This document shows positions 47,488-55,651 of a stretch of 64,000 nt of DNA, in pieces. The notes under the pieces are model-generated. The model ran no database searches. It was not told the DNA's origin and saw only the letters and a list, made by a program, of their open reading frames with translations. Made by a program: the position numbers and the translations under genes. The first letter of the stretch is position 1, and every line of letters starts with the position of its first letter. The DNA is from Roseomonas haemaphysalidis (GTDB lineage Bacteria > Pseudomonadota > Alphaproteobacteria > Acetobacterales > Acetobacteraceae), in assembly GCF_017355405.1 (NCBI RefSeq), contig NZ_CP061177.1:3656501-3720500 (forward strand), given 5' to 3'.

Positions 47488-48681
47488 ATGCGGTCCTGGC
47501 GCGGCCCGAAGCTGGAACGGCTGTTGATCGGCATATTCCTGGTGCTGCTGTGCCTGCCGGTCTTCGCGCAGCTCACCAAGTGGCGGCCCGGCGGCTCCTT
47601 CTACGAGAACCGCCCGCCCGCCTCCGCCCCCGGCTGGCCGCGGAGCTGGGCGGAGGTGGAGCGGGCACCCGCCCGCCTCGCCGCCGCCGCCAACGACCGC
47701 TTCGGCCTGCGCGCCGCGCTGCTGCGGCTGAACGGCAAGCTGCGCTACGCCGCCTTCGGCGAGCTGCCGTCCGAGCAACTCACCCCCGGGCGGAACGGGC
47801 GCATCTTCTTCAACAGCCACCACGCCGGGCAGGCGCTCAGCCTGATCCGCGAAAGCTGCGGCATCGGCCTGACCCCCGCCGATCTGGACCAGGGCGCGGA
47901 CGGCATCGCGGAAATGCTCCAGGCATTCGGCGCCGTGGCGCCGCGCGTGCTCTACATGGGCATCCCCACGGCGGCGGTGCTGTACCGCGATGCCCTGCCC
48001 GCCTGGCTGGAACACCGCTGTGCCACCGCGCAGCCCCTGGCGGAGGCGCTGCGCGGGCGCTTCGCCGCCCGCTGGCCCGCGCTGCTGCCACAGGTCGTGG
48101 TGCCCACCGCGGCATTGCTGGAGATGGGCCGGGACGGCGGCGACCCCGCCATCCCGCCCGACAACTTCCATTGGGAAGGTCAGGCCGGGCAGCGCATGGC
48201 GGCCCTGGCGGCCGCGCGCCTCGGCCTGCCGGCGCTGGGGCCCCTGCCCGCCCGCAGGGTGTCGCGAATCACGGACCTGGAGCAGTTCCTGCCCGGCCTG
48301 CCGTTCCGCCACCCCGCCCTGGTGCCGGACCCGGCCGGGGGCGGCCTGGAGTTCTGCCAGAACAGGCCCTGCCTGCCGGCGCTGGCCCCGGTGCAGCCGG
48401 CCATCAACGAGATGACGGTGGCCGAGCGCCGGTCCGGCGAAGGGCCGCGCGTGCTGCTCCTGTCCGATTCCTTCGGCCTGCGCATGGCGGATTTCATGGG
48501 TGCCTATGCCGGCCGGCTGCTGCACCTGAACTTCGCCTATGACCGCATGACGCCGGAGCGGCTGCGGCTGGCGCGGCGTGTCCTGATCGAGGAGTTCCGG
48601 CCGGACGTCATCCTGGTGGTGCAGCACGACGGCGGCATGCGCGGGGCCGCCAGCTTTTCGCGGCAGCTGCTGGGGCCGTGA
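47488..48681 (+). CDS. AlgJ/AlgX-like SGNH-type O-acetyltransferase
   Basis: A 397-residue protein. A single N-terminal membrane anchor (about residues 12-30) is followed by a periplasmic SGNH-hydrolase-like domain. The catalytic-type motif LLLSDSFGLRMADF lies near residue 325, and the conserved NFHWEGQAGQRMA region near 225. It should receive acetyl groups from the AlgI-like partner upstream and pass them to a polysaccharide. No alginate polymerase genes are nearby, so the substrate polymer is unknown. Confidence 0.82.
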   Translation: MRSWRGPKLERLLIGIFLVLLCLPVFAQLTKWRPGGSFYENRPPASAPGWPRSWAEVERAPARLAAAANDRFGLRAALLRLNGKLRYAAFGELPSEQLTPGRNGRIFFNSHHAGQALSLIRESCGIGLTPADLDQGADGIAEMLQAFGAVAPRVLYMGIPTAAVLYRDALPAWLEHRCATAQPLAEALRGRFAARWPALLPQVVVPTAALLEMGRDGGDPAIPPDNFHWEGQAGQRMAALAAARLGLPALGPLPARRVSRITDLEQFLPGLPFRHPALVPDPAGGGLEFCQNRPCLPALAPVQPAINEMTVAERRSGEGPRVLLLSDSFGLRMADFMGAYAGRLLHLNFAYDRMTPERLRLARRVLIEEFRPDVILVVQHDGGMRGAASFSRQLLGP

Positions 48682-48684
48682 GGC

Positions 48685-48705
48685 CCGGGGGCGGCGCGCC
48701 CCCGG
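48685..48705. terminator. Hairpin between the AlgJ-like gene and a convergent lipoprotein gene
   Basis: Perfect 8-bp GC stem (48685-48692 with 48698-48705), loop GGCGC, 3 bases after the AlgJ-like stop. There is no T-run, so a rho-dependent or mRNA-end role is as likely. Confidence 0.4.
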
Positions 48706-48716
48706 TCGCCCGCCCG

Positions 48717-49346
48717 CTACCGCGCCACGGCGGCCACGGCCGGCCGCGCGGCGCCGCGCAGCGCTTCCGCCACCGCGCGGGTGAAGGCGTCGGCGTCCGC
48801 CACCTCGTTGTTGCGGCGGGACATGGTCACGTGCACCCGCAGAAAGCGGCCGGCGGCGGTGCCGGCGCAGACCTGCTGCTCCACCGCCGTGCGGCCGAAG
48901 GAGCCCGACAGGTCCGCGCAGGTCATGCTGCCGCCATCGGCCAGCACCAGCGTGCGGCGCCCCGTCTCGGCCAGGGTGCGGCCGGGCGGCAGTTCCGTCG
49001 CCTCACGCACCGCCTCGTCCAGCCGCGGCGTCACCACGGCGGCGGGGGCGCTGTTGGCCAGCGGCGGCTGGCCGAGGTCGTAGAGCAGGACGGACGCCAC
49101 GGCGGCACGCGCCGGCACGTTGCCGGCGGGCGGCGTGGTGTATTCCACCGCGCTGCCGTAGCCGGGGCGCTGGGCCTCGAAGTCGGTGGTGGCGCCGCGC
49201 TCGAAGCCCGCCACCCATTCGGGCAGCCGGGTCAGGACCTCGGTCATCGGCGGGCGGGCCGGGGCGGCGCGCTGCGCCGCCTCCTGCCCCGGGTTGGCAC
49301 AGCCGGCCAGCAGGGCCAGCGCAAGCGCCGGCCCGAACCGCAGCAT
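48717..49346 (-). CDS. Putative lipoprotein of unknown function
   Basis: A 209-residue secreted protein. The signal peptide LRFGPALALALLAGCANPG has a lipobox (LLAGC, Cys16), so it is probably lipidated after Lgt action. The mature domain has beta-like segments and two Cys (SMTCADLSGS, QQVCAGT) that may pair. I cannot assign a family. The ATG at 49346 lies 5 bases after the terC stop. A TTG at 49355 would overlap it. Confidence 0.6.
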   Translation of the reverse strand: MLRFGPALALALLAGCANPGQEAAQRAAPARPPMTEVLTRLPEWVAGFERGATTDFEAQRPGYGSAVEYTTPPAGNVPARAAVASVLLYDLGQPPLANSAPAAVVTPRLDEAVREATELPPGRTLAETGRRTLVLADGGSMTCADLSGSFGRTAVEQQVCAGTAAGRFLRVHVTMSRRNNEVADADAFTRAVAEALRGAARPAVAAVAR

Positions 49347-49351
49347 GTCCC

Positions 49352-49978
49352 TCAATGCGTCACTCCCGGCAACGGCAGCCCGAGCTGCAGCGCGGCATTG
49401 GCCATGATCAGTCCCTCCCACAAAAGCTGTGCGCCGATCCAGACGATCAGCGCCACGCCGATGTAGGCAATGAACTTGAAGCGTTCCAGCAGCTTGGCCA
49501 ACAACCCGCCCAGCAGGCCCATCATCACGATGGAGACAGCGAGGCCGATGATCAGCAGCGTCAGGTTGGCGCGCGCCACGGCGGCCACGGCCAGCACGTT
49601 GTCCAGGCTCATGGACACGTCGGCCAGCACGATCTGCCACAGCGCCTGGCCGAGCGACTTTTCCTGCACCGGAGCGTCGCCCGCTTCCTCGTGCTTGTCC
49701 TGGCGCAGCTCGCGGAAGAAGGTGAAGGCGATGTAGAGCAGCGCCAGGCCGCCGACGATGTCGATCCACCACAGCGACAGCAGCAGCGTCGCGAAGATGG
49801 AGAAGATGATGCGCAGCACGGCGGCGGCGATGATGCCGAACAGCACGGCGCGGCCGCGCTGGTGCGCCGGCAGGCCGGCGGCGGCGAGGCCGATCACCAC
49901 TGCGTTGTCGCCGGACAGGATGATGTTGAGCCAGATGATCTCGGCAAGGCCAGACAGCATGCCGCTATACGCTTCCAT
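49352..49978 (-). CDS. TerC family membrane protein (paralogue 1)
   Basis: A 208-residue integral membrane protein with about seven helices. The paired DN motifs LSGDNAVVIGLAAAGLP and LADVSMSLDNVLAVAAVA are diagnostic of TerC (tellurite-resistance/YceF-MeeF-type) proteins, some of which flux Mn or other metals. It is 42% or so identical by eye to the paralogue at 50200. The ATG at 49978 gives a clean first helix. A longer frame is rejected. Confidence 0.88.
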   Translation of the reverse strand: MEAYSGMLSGLAEIIWLNIILSGDNAVVIGLAAAGLPAHQRGRAVLFGIIAAAVLRIIFSIFATLLLSLWWIDIVGGLALLYIAFTFFRELRQDKHEEAGDAPVQEKSLGQALWQIVLADVSMSLDNVLAVAAVARANLTLLIIGLAVSIVMMGLLGGLLAKLLERFKFIAYIGVALIVWIGAQLLWEGLIMANAALQLGLPLPGVTH

Positions 49979-50142
49979 GAAGGATTCCTCAGGTCGTGTG
50001 GCAGATCCGGAGCGGGATCGCCCGGCACGACACCCCCACGGAAAGCGGGCGGACGGTAACGGCTGGGGCGGTGGAGGGAAAGTTACCGCCCCGCCATGTG
50101 TCGATTTCCTGTCCTTTCGCCCATCCGCCGCCCCCAAACGAC

Positions 50143-50177
50143 GATGGGCCGCCCCCCGGCCCGGGGAGCGGCCCATC
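50143..50177 (-). terminator. Hairpin after the second terC gene
   Basis: A 10-bp perfect stem (50143-50152 with 50168-50177), extendable through an inner CCCCGG/CCGGGG pairing, lies 23 bases past the paralogue-2 stop on the minus strand. It would separate the two terC units. Confidence 0.5.
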
Positions 50178-50199
50178 CATCATGCGGCGGGTGCCGCGC

Positions 50200-50856
50200 T
50201 CAGGGCGCCGGCGTGGCCGGGGTCGCGGCCGGCGTGCCGGTCAGGTAGGGCAGCACCTCGCCGCCGCCGGTCCACATCATCTGCACGGCGACATACAGGA
50301 TGACCAGCAGGCCCACCCAGGCGATCCAGCGGTGCCGCTCCAGCAGCCGCGCGATGAAGGTGGCGGCGACGCCCATCAGCACCACGGAGATACCGAGGCC
50401 GACGACCAGCACCCACAGGTGCTCCTTGGCGGCGCCCGCCACGGCCAGCACGTTGTCCAGGCTCATGGACACGTCGGCCACCAGGATCTGGATGATGGCG
50501 CCCTTCAGCGTCTTGCGCTCGCCCGGCGCCTGGGCCGCCAGCTCCGCCTCGCTCATTTCCGGCTGGTGGCCGCGCTGCAACTCGCGGAACATCTTGTAGC
50601 AGACCCACAGCAGCAGCACGCCGCCCGCCAGCGTCAGGCCGACGATCGCGAGAAGCTGGGTGGTGATGGCGGCAAAGCCGATCCGCATGATGGTGGCGGC
50701 GGCGATGCCCCAGAAGATCGCCTTGCGGCGCTGGTCGGCCGGCAGGCCGGCGGCGGCCATGCCGACGACGATGGCATTGTCGCCCGCGAGCACGAGGTCG
50801 ATCAGGAGCACCTGCCCGAGCGCGATCAGCTCAGGCATCCAGGCGGAGAGATCCAT
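50200..50856 (-). CDS. TerC family membrane protein (paralogue 2)
   Basis: A 218-residue TerC protein. DN motifs are LAGDNAIVVGMAAAGLPADQ and VADVSMSLDNVLAVAGAA. A charged cytoplasmic loop (about residues 90-112) separates the two halves, and the C-terminus is an Ala/Thr/Pro-rich tail. Presumably it arose with paralogue 1 by tandem duplication. The ATG at 50856 is clear. No yybP-ykoY-like leader is evident upstream of either copy. Confidence 0.88.
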   Translation of the reverse strand: MDLSAWMPELIALGQVLLIDLVLAGDNAIVVGMAAAGLPADQRRKAIFWGIAAATIMRIGFAAITTQLLAIVGLTLAGGVLLLWVCYKMFRELQRGHQPEMSEAELAAQAPGERKTLKGAIIQILVADVSMSLDNVLAVAGAAKEHLWVLVVGLGISVVLMGVAATFIARLLERHRWIAWVGLLVILYVAVQMMWTGGGEVLPYLTGTPAATPATPAP

Positions 50857-50981
50857 GGGTCAGCTTTCCAGGCGTTAATGTCTGCGCCATGGCTCGGCAA
50901 CCCCGGGCTTGTCAACCGCTGCCTGAGGCGCCACACCCGGCCGCCCAGGACATCGCCCCCCGCCAGCTAAGGATCGCCGCC

Positions 50982-52313
50982 ATGGTTCCCCGTTATTCCC
51001 GCCCCGAGATGGTCGCGATCTGGGCCCCCGAGTCCCGCTACCGCATCTGGTTCGAGATCGAGGCCCTGGCGGCGGAGGCGATGGGCCAGCTCGGCACCAT
51101 CCCGGCCGAGGCGGCGCGCACCATCCGCGACAAGGGCGGCCCGCGCGCCGCGGCCATGGGGGCCGCCGACATCGCCCGCATCGACGAGATCGAGAGCGTG
51201 ACGCGCCACGACGTCATCGCCTTTCTGACCTGGATGGCGGAGGGCATCGGCGAGGACGCCCGCTTCATGCACCAGGGCATGACCTCGTCGGACGTGCTGG
51301 ACACCTGCCTGTCCGTGCAGCTCACCCGCGCCGCCGACCTCTTGATCGCCGACCTCGACCGCGTGCTGGCGGCGCTGAAGGCGCGCGCCATCGAGCACAA
51401 GTTCACGCCGACCATCGGCCGCTCCCACGGCATCCATGCCGAGCCCACCACCTTTGGCCTGAAGCTCGCCGGCCACTACGCCGAGTTCGCCCGCTGCCGC
51501 GCCCGCATGGTCACGGCCCGCGCCGAGGTCGCCACCTGCGCCATCTCCGGCCCCGTCGGCACTTTTGCGAGTGTCGACCCGAAGGTGGAGGCCTTCGTGG
51601 CGGAGAAGCTCGGCCTCGCGGTCGACCCCGTCTCCACCCAGGTGATCCCGCGCGACCGCCACGCCGCCTTCTTCTGCACCCTGGCCGTGGTCGCCTCGGC
51701 GATCGAGCGGCTGGCGACCGAGGTCCGGCACCTGCAGCGCTCCGAGGTGCGCGAGGCGGAGGAATACTTCCACCCGGGCCAGAAGGGCTCGTCCGCCATG
51801 CCGCACAAGCGCAACCCGGTGCTGTCCGAGAACCTCACCGGCCTCGCGCGCATCGTGCGCGGCTACGCCGTGCCGGCGCTGGAAAACGTGGCGCTGTGGC
51901 ATGAGCGCGACATCAGCCACAGCAGCGTGGAACGCGTGATCGGCCCCGATGCCACCATCACGCTGGACTTCGCCCTCGCGCGCCTGGCCGGCATGATGGA
52001 AAAGCTGACCGTCTACCCGGCGCGCATGGAAGCCAACCTGGAAAGCCTCGGCGGCGTGGTGCACAGCCAGAAGGTCTTGCTGGCGCTGACCCAGGCGGGG
52101 CTGTCGCGCGAAGGCGCCTACGCCGCCGTGCAGCGCGCCGCCATGGCCACCTGGACCAAGCTGGCCGAGCCGGACGGCCGCTCCTTCCGCGACAACCTGC
52201 TGGCCGACCCGGAGGTGGCCGGCAAGATGGACGCGGCCGCGCTGGACACCGCGATCGACCCGCAGCGCGACTTCCGCCACGTCGAGACCATCTTCGCCCG
52301 CGTCTTCGCCTGA
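50982..52313 (+). CDS. purB: Adenylosuccinate lyase
   Basis: A 443-residue tetrameric lyase that removes fumarate in two purine-synthesis steps (SAICAR to AICAR and adenylosuccinate to AMP). Conserved regions are SRPEMVAIWAPESRY, GMTSSDVLDTCLSVQ, GRSHGIHAEPTTFG with the catalytic His, and GSSAMPHKRNPVLSENL with the catalytic Ser loop. The ATG at 50982 follows TAAGGA. It is followed 12 bases later by a DUF2254 gene on the same strand. Length is normal for the short bacterial type. Confidence 0.97.
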   Translation: MVPRYSRPEMVAIWAPESRYRIWFEIEALAAEAMGQLGTIPAEAARTIRDKGGPRAAAMGAADIARIDEIESVTRHDVIAFLTWMAEGIGEDARFMHQGMTSSDVLDTCLSVQLTRAADLLIADLDRVLAALKARAIEHKFTPTIGRSHGIHAEPTTFGLKLAGHYAEFARCRARMVTARAEVATCAISGPVGTFASVDPKVEAFVAEKLGLAVDPVSTQVIPRDRHAAFFCTLAVVASAIERLATEVRHLQRSEVREAEEYFHPGQKGSSAMPHKRNPVLSENLTGLARIVRGYAVPALENVALWHERDISHSSVERVIGPDATITLDFALARLAGMMEKLTVYPARMEANLESLGGVVHSQKVLLALTQAGLSREGAYAAVQRAAMATWTKLAEPDGRSFRDNLLADPEVAGKMDAAALDTAIDPQRDFRHVETIFARVFA

Positions 52314-52325
52314 GGCGCGGCGGCG

Positions 52326-53552
52326 GTGTCCCGCTGGCGGCTGTTGCTGAGCCGGCTGCTGAAGCAGAGTTGGGTGCTTTGCTCGGCCTACGGCATCGCG
52401 GGCATCGCCGTTGCCTCGCTGGCGGCGGAGTTCCAGTGGCTGGTGCCGGAGGACTTCGCCTACCGCGTGGGCGCGGATGCCGCCGGCAACGTGCTGGGCA
52501 TCCTCGCCTCCTCCATGCTGTCGGTCACCACCTTCTCGCTGACCATCCTGGTGTCGGCGCTGGCCTCGGCCTCCTCCGGCGCCAGCCCGCGCGCCACGGC
52601 CCTGGTGGTGGAGGACCGCACCACCCGCAACGCGCTGGCCACATTCATCGGCGCCTTCATCTTCTCCATCGTCGGCATCATCGCGCTGGCTTCCGGGCTG
52701 TATGGCCGCGGCGGCCGGCTGCTGCTGCTGGCGGCCACCGTGGCGGTGATCGCCATCATCATCGTCACGCTGCTGCGCTGGATGCAGCACCTGTCCCGCA
52801 TGGGGCGCGTCGGCGAAACGGTAGACCGGATCGAGGCGGCCGCGCTGGAAGCCACGCGCCAGCGGCTGGCCGCGCCGCTGCTGGGCGGCGCCCCCCGCAC
52901 CCCCGGGCGGCGGGAAGCGGTGCCGCTCTACCCCACCGCCATCGGCTACGTGCAGCACATCGACATGGGCGCGCTGGATGCCGCGCTGGACGGCCGCGCC
53001 ATGGACGTCGACTCGCTGCCCGGGCGCTTTGTGCACCCCGCGCGGCCGCTGGCCTTCGTGCCGGCCGGGCTGGAAGCCGACCGGCTGCAACGGCTGCGCC
53101 GCGCCTTTCTGATTGGCAACGACCGCAGCTTCGAGCAGGACCCGCGCTTCGGCCTGGTGGTGCTGGGCGAAACCGCGGCCAAGGCGCTGTCCGCCGCCAT
53201 CAACGACAGCGGCACCGTGATCGACGTGATCCACACCACCACCCGGGTCCTGGCCGCCTGGGCGGAACAGCCCCCGTCGCCACCGGACACCCCCTACCCC
53301 AACATCCGCGTCCCCGCCCTGGACCCGGACGACCTGCTGGAAGACGCCTTCGGCCCCGTGGCGCGGCTTGGCGCCGGCAGCCTGGAGATCGGCATCCACC
53401 TGCAAAAGGCGCTGGGCGCGCTGGCAGCCATCGCCCCCACCCTGTTCGCGACCGGCGCCCGGAGGCAATCGGCCGAGGCGCTGGCGCGCGCCGCCGAGGC
53501 GTTGACCCTGCCGGAAGACGTGGCGCGGGTGCGGGCGGCGGCGATGCGCTGA
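52326..53552 (+). CDS. DUF2254 family membrane protein
   Basis: A 408-residue protein with four predicted N-terminal helices (residues ~18-35, 55-80, 100-125, 130-155) and a soluble C-domain. FAYRVGADAAGNVLGILASS and TTFSLTILVSALASASSGAS are DUF2254 marks, and DSGTVIDVIHTTT-like sequence follows in the C-domain (INDSGTVIDVIH). Function unknown. GTG start at 52326. Its stop lies about 150 bases before the next plus-strand gene. Confidence 0.82.
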   Translation: MSRWRLLLSRLLKQSWVLCSAYGIAGIAVASLAAEFQWLVPEDFAYRVGADAAGNVLGILASSMLSVTTFSLTILVSALASASSGASPRATALVVEDRTTRNALATFIGAFIFSIVGIIALASGLYGRGGRLLLLAATVAVIAIIIVTLLRWMQHLSRMGRVGETVDRIEAAALEATRQRLAAPLLGGAPRTPGRREAVPLYPTAIGYVQHIDMGALDAALDGRAMDVDSLPGRFVHPARPLAFVPAGLEADRLQRLRRAFLIGNDRSFEQDPRFGLVVLGETAAKALSAAINDSGTVIDVIHTTTRVLAAWAEQPPSPPDTPYPNIRVPALDPDDLLEDAFGPVARLGAGSLEIGIHLQKALGALAAIAPTLFATGARRQSAEALARAAEALTLPEDVARVRAAAMR

Positions 53553-53705
53553 AGGGCGCGCGGCGAAACCGGGGCGGGAATTCCCCGCCCCCCACAACCC
53601 GTCACGGGTTCGTGTCCTTTGGCCATGCCGCCGCCCACGCGCCGCCACGGTTCTGCCCCAGCCGCCCCCGATATCTGGGGCACTGACACAGGGAGAGCCG
53701 AGGCG

Positions 53706-54053
53706 ATGTCTGGTTCCGAAGCTGGCATTCTGAAGGGGTTGCGCCGCTGGGCGTCCCGCCTGGCGCTGGCCGGGCTGGTGGCGGGCGGCCTGGGTGCCGC
53801 CGCCGCCGCGCCGGCCGCCGCCGCGCCGGTCCTGCCCGGCATCGCGGCGCCGGCCGCCGACGTGGTGCAGGCGCAGTACTACCGCCACCGCGGCCCGCCG
53901 CCGGGCTATTACCGTGGCCCGCCGCCGCGCGCCTATTACGGCCCGCCGCGCGGCTATTACCGCCCCGGCTACTACGGCCCGCCGCGGGGCTACCACCGGC
54001 CGCCGCCGCCGCATTGGCGCCACCGCCCGCCGCCGGGCTACTACCGCTACTGA
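53706..54053 (+). CDS. Secreted Tyr/Pro-rich repeat peptide
   Basis: A 115-residue protein. The first ~41 residues are a signal peptide (SRLALAGLVAGGLGAAAAAP, AxA-type end). The mature part is almost wholly built of PPGYY, GPPRGYY and PPPHW units, rich in Tyr, Pro, Arg and Gly and with no Cys. Such short low-complexity peptides are common in alphaproteobacteria but their role is unknown. Surface or envelope binding through Tyr/Arg is possible. The ATG at 53706 follows GGGAGAG. Confidence 0.7.
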   Translation: MSGSEAGILKGLRRWASRLALAGLVAGGLGAAAAAPAAAAPVLPGIAAPAADVVQAQYYRHRGPPPGYYRGPPPRAYYGPPRGYYRPGYYGPPRGYHRPPPPHWRHRPPPGYYRY

Positions 54054-54059
54054 ACGGAA

Positions 54060-54089
54060 AAGGGCCGGGGGATCGCTTCCCCGGCCCTT
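54060..54089. terminator. Bidirectional rho-independent terminator
   Basis: An 11-bp stem (54060-54070 with 54079-54089) with T-rich sequence downstream (CTGTTGTTCTG) lies between the secreted peptide gene and the convergent ubiK. Confidence 0.8.
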
Positions 54090-54102
54090 CTGTTGTTCTG
54101 CC

Positions 54103-54489
54103 TCAGGACAGGCTGGCCGGGTCCGTCGGGTCTTCCTTGGGGTTCGGGTCCACCGCCTCGGGCTCCACCGAGGAAGAGCCCTCGGCCTTGCTCGCCGGCT
54201 GGCCCTCGCCGCCGCCGAGCTTGGCTTCCAGCGCCGCCACCCGCAGCGACAGGGCCGAGGCCTCCTCGCGCGCCCGGCGGGCCACTTCCAGCGCCGCGTC
54301 CAGGTCCTCGCGCCGCACCAGCTCCAGCTTCTGCGCCACGATCTCGACCTGCGCCTTGACCGCCGCCTCGATCTCGGCGCGCGCGCCGGCCATCACCGAG
54401 AAGGCGCCGCCGGCCATGCCGGCCAGGTCGTCGAAAAAGCGGCCGCGCTTGTTCGGGCCGCCCATGCCGTCGTTCATGGTATCCGTCAT
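54103..54489 (-). CDS. ubiK: Ubiquinone biosynthesis accessory factor UbiK-like (BMFP domain)
   Basis: A 128-residue protein of the YqiC/UbiK family. An amphipathic N-domain (RGRFFDDLAGMAGGAFSVMA) is followed by a C-terminal trimeric coiled coil (VARRAREEASALSLRVAALEAKLG region) and an acidic disordered tail. UbiK binds UbiJ/lipids in the aerobic ubiquinone pathway in E. coli. The role in this lineage is inferred. The ATG at 54489 follows GGGAGA. A longer frame is rejected. Confidence 0.78.
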   Translation of the reverse strand: MTDTMNDGMGGPNKRGRFFDDLAGMAGGAFSVMAGARAEIEAAVKAQVEIVAQKLELVRREDLDAALEVARRAREEASALSLRVAALEAKLGGGEGQPASKAEGSSSVEPEAVDPNPKEDPTDPASLS

Positions 54490-54554
54490 CCCAATCTCCC
54501 TGCCGCGCCGGGGTGGTCCCGCGCGGTCGCCCTCGTCCCACAGGCCATCGGCGC

Positions 54555-54584
54555 TTGCCGCTGGCGCGAAGCGGCGCCTATACC
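54555..54584 (+). promoter_or_regulatory. Candidate sigma-70-type promoter for hldD-lgt
   Basis: TTGCCG (54555-54560), an 18-base spacer and TATACC (54579-54584), 65 bases before the hldD start. The -10 is a fair match in an otherwise very GC-rich context. Sequence-based only. Confidence 0.4.
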
Positions 54585-54648
54585 CGGCGCGTCCCGGGCG
54601 GCAACCCGCCGTCCTCAACGCCGCTCAGACGCCAATGGATCTCGCTGC

Positions 54649-55641
54649 ATGTATCTAGTGACCGGGGGCGCAGGTTTCATCGGCTCCAACCTCGTCGCCG
54701 CCCTTTGCGCGCGGGGCGAGGAAGTGCTGGTGGTGGACCGCCTGCGGGCCGGCGACGCCGGGCGCGAGAAGTGGCGCAACCTGGCGCATCACGGCATCGC
54801 CGGCATCCTGGACCCCGACCGGCTGTGGGACTACTTGGCCGACGCGCCCCGCCCGCAGGCCATCCTGCACCTCGGCGCCGTCAGCGACACCACGGTGCGC
54901 GACGGCGACCTTGTGGCCGAAAACAACCTGTCCCTGACCCTGCGGCTGTGGAGCTGGTGCGCCGAGCACGGCGTGCCGCTGGTCTACGCCTCCTCGGCCG
55001 CCACCTACGGCGCCGGCGAGCATGGCTTCGACGACGACGCCAGCCCTGAAGCCCTGGCGCGGCTGCGGCCGCTGAACCTGTATGGCTGGTCCAAGCACGC
55101 CACCGACCGGCGCATCGCCGACCTGCTGGCGCGCGGCCGCGCGGCGCCGCCGCAATGGGCCGGGCTGAAGTTCTTCAACGTCTACGGCCCCAACGAATTC
55201 CACAAGGGCCGCATGGCCAGCGTGGTGCTGCACAAGTTCCGCCAGATCACCGCCGGCGCCCCCGCCACCCTGTTCAAGAGCGACCGCGCCGGCATCGAGG
55301 ATGGAGAGCAGCTGCGCGACTTCGTGCATGTGGACGACTGCGTGGCCGCCATGCTGTGGCTCTTGGACAATCCTGGGGTGTCCGGCCTGTTCAACGTCGG
55401 CACCGGCACCGCGCGCTCGTTCCTGGACCTGACGCGCGCCATCTACGCGGCGCTGGGCAAGGCGCCCGACATCCACTTCATCGACATGCCGGCCGACCTG
55501 GAAGGCAAGTACCAGTCCTACACCCAGGCCCGCATGGACCGGCTGCGGCTGGCCGGCTTCAGCCACCCGCCCACGGCGCTGGAGGAGGGCGTCGCCCGCT
55601 ACGTGCGGAACGTCCTGCTGCAGCCCGACCCCTACATCTGA
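54649..55641 (+). CDS. hldD: ADP-L-glycero-D-manno-heptose-6-epimerase
   Basis: A 330-residue extended-SDR epimerase that makes ADP-L-glycero-D-manno-heptose for the LPS inner core, in the cytoplasm. The cofactor motif is TGGAGFIGSNLV, the catalytic Tyr/Lys lie in LYGWSKHATDR, and FFNVYGPNEFHKGRMASVV plus DFVHVDDCVAAMLW are characteristic of HldD. The frame is open far upstream but similarity begins at MYLVTGGAGF (ATG 54649). It lies 10 bases before lgt. Confidence 0.93.
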   Translation: MYLVTGGAGFIGSNLVAALCARGEEVLVVDRLRAGDAGREKWRNLAHHGIAGILDPDRLWDYLADAPRPQAILHLGAVSDTTVRDGDLVAENNLSLTLRLWSWCAEHGVPLVYASSAATYGAGEHGFDDDASPEALARLRPLNLYGWSKHATDRRIADLLARGRAAPPQWAGLKFFNVYGPNEFHKGRMASVVLHKFRQITAGAPATLFKSDRAGIEDGEQLRDFVHVDDCVAAMLWLLDNPGVSGLFNVGTGTARSFLDLTRAIYAALGKAPDIHFIDMPADLEGKYQSYTQARMDRLRLAGFSHPPTALEEGVARYVRNVLLQPDPYI

Positions 55642-55651
55642 GGCCGGCTCC

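Noticed and set aside
49979..50199. Possible manganese (yybP-ykoY) riboswitch before terC
   Set aside because: TerC genes often carry one, but I could not find the conserved loop sequences in this leader or upstream of 50856.
50967..54023. 1018-codon open frame antisense to purB and the DUF2254 gene
   Set aside because: It crosses three well-supported plus-strand genes, its translation is His/Ala/Gly-rich and has no family motif.
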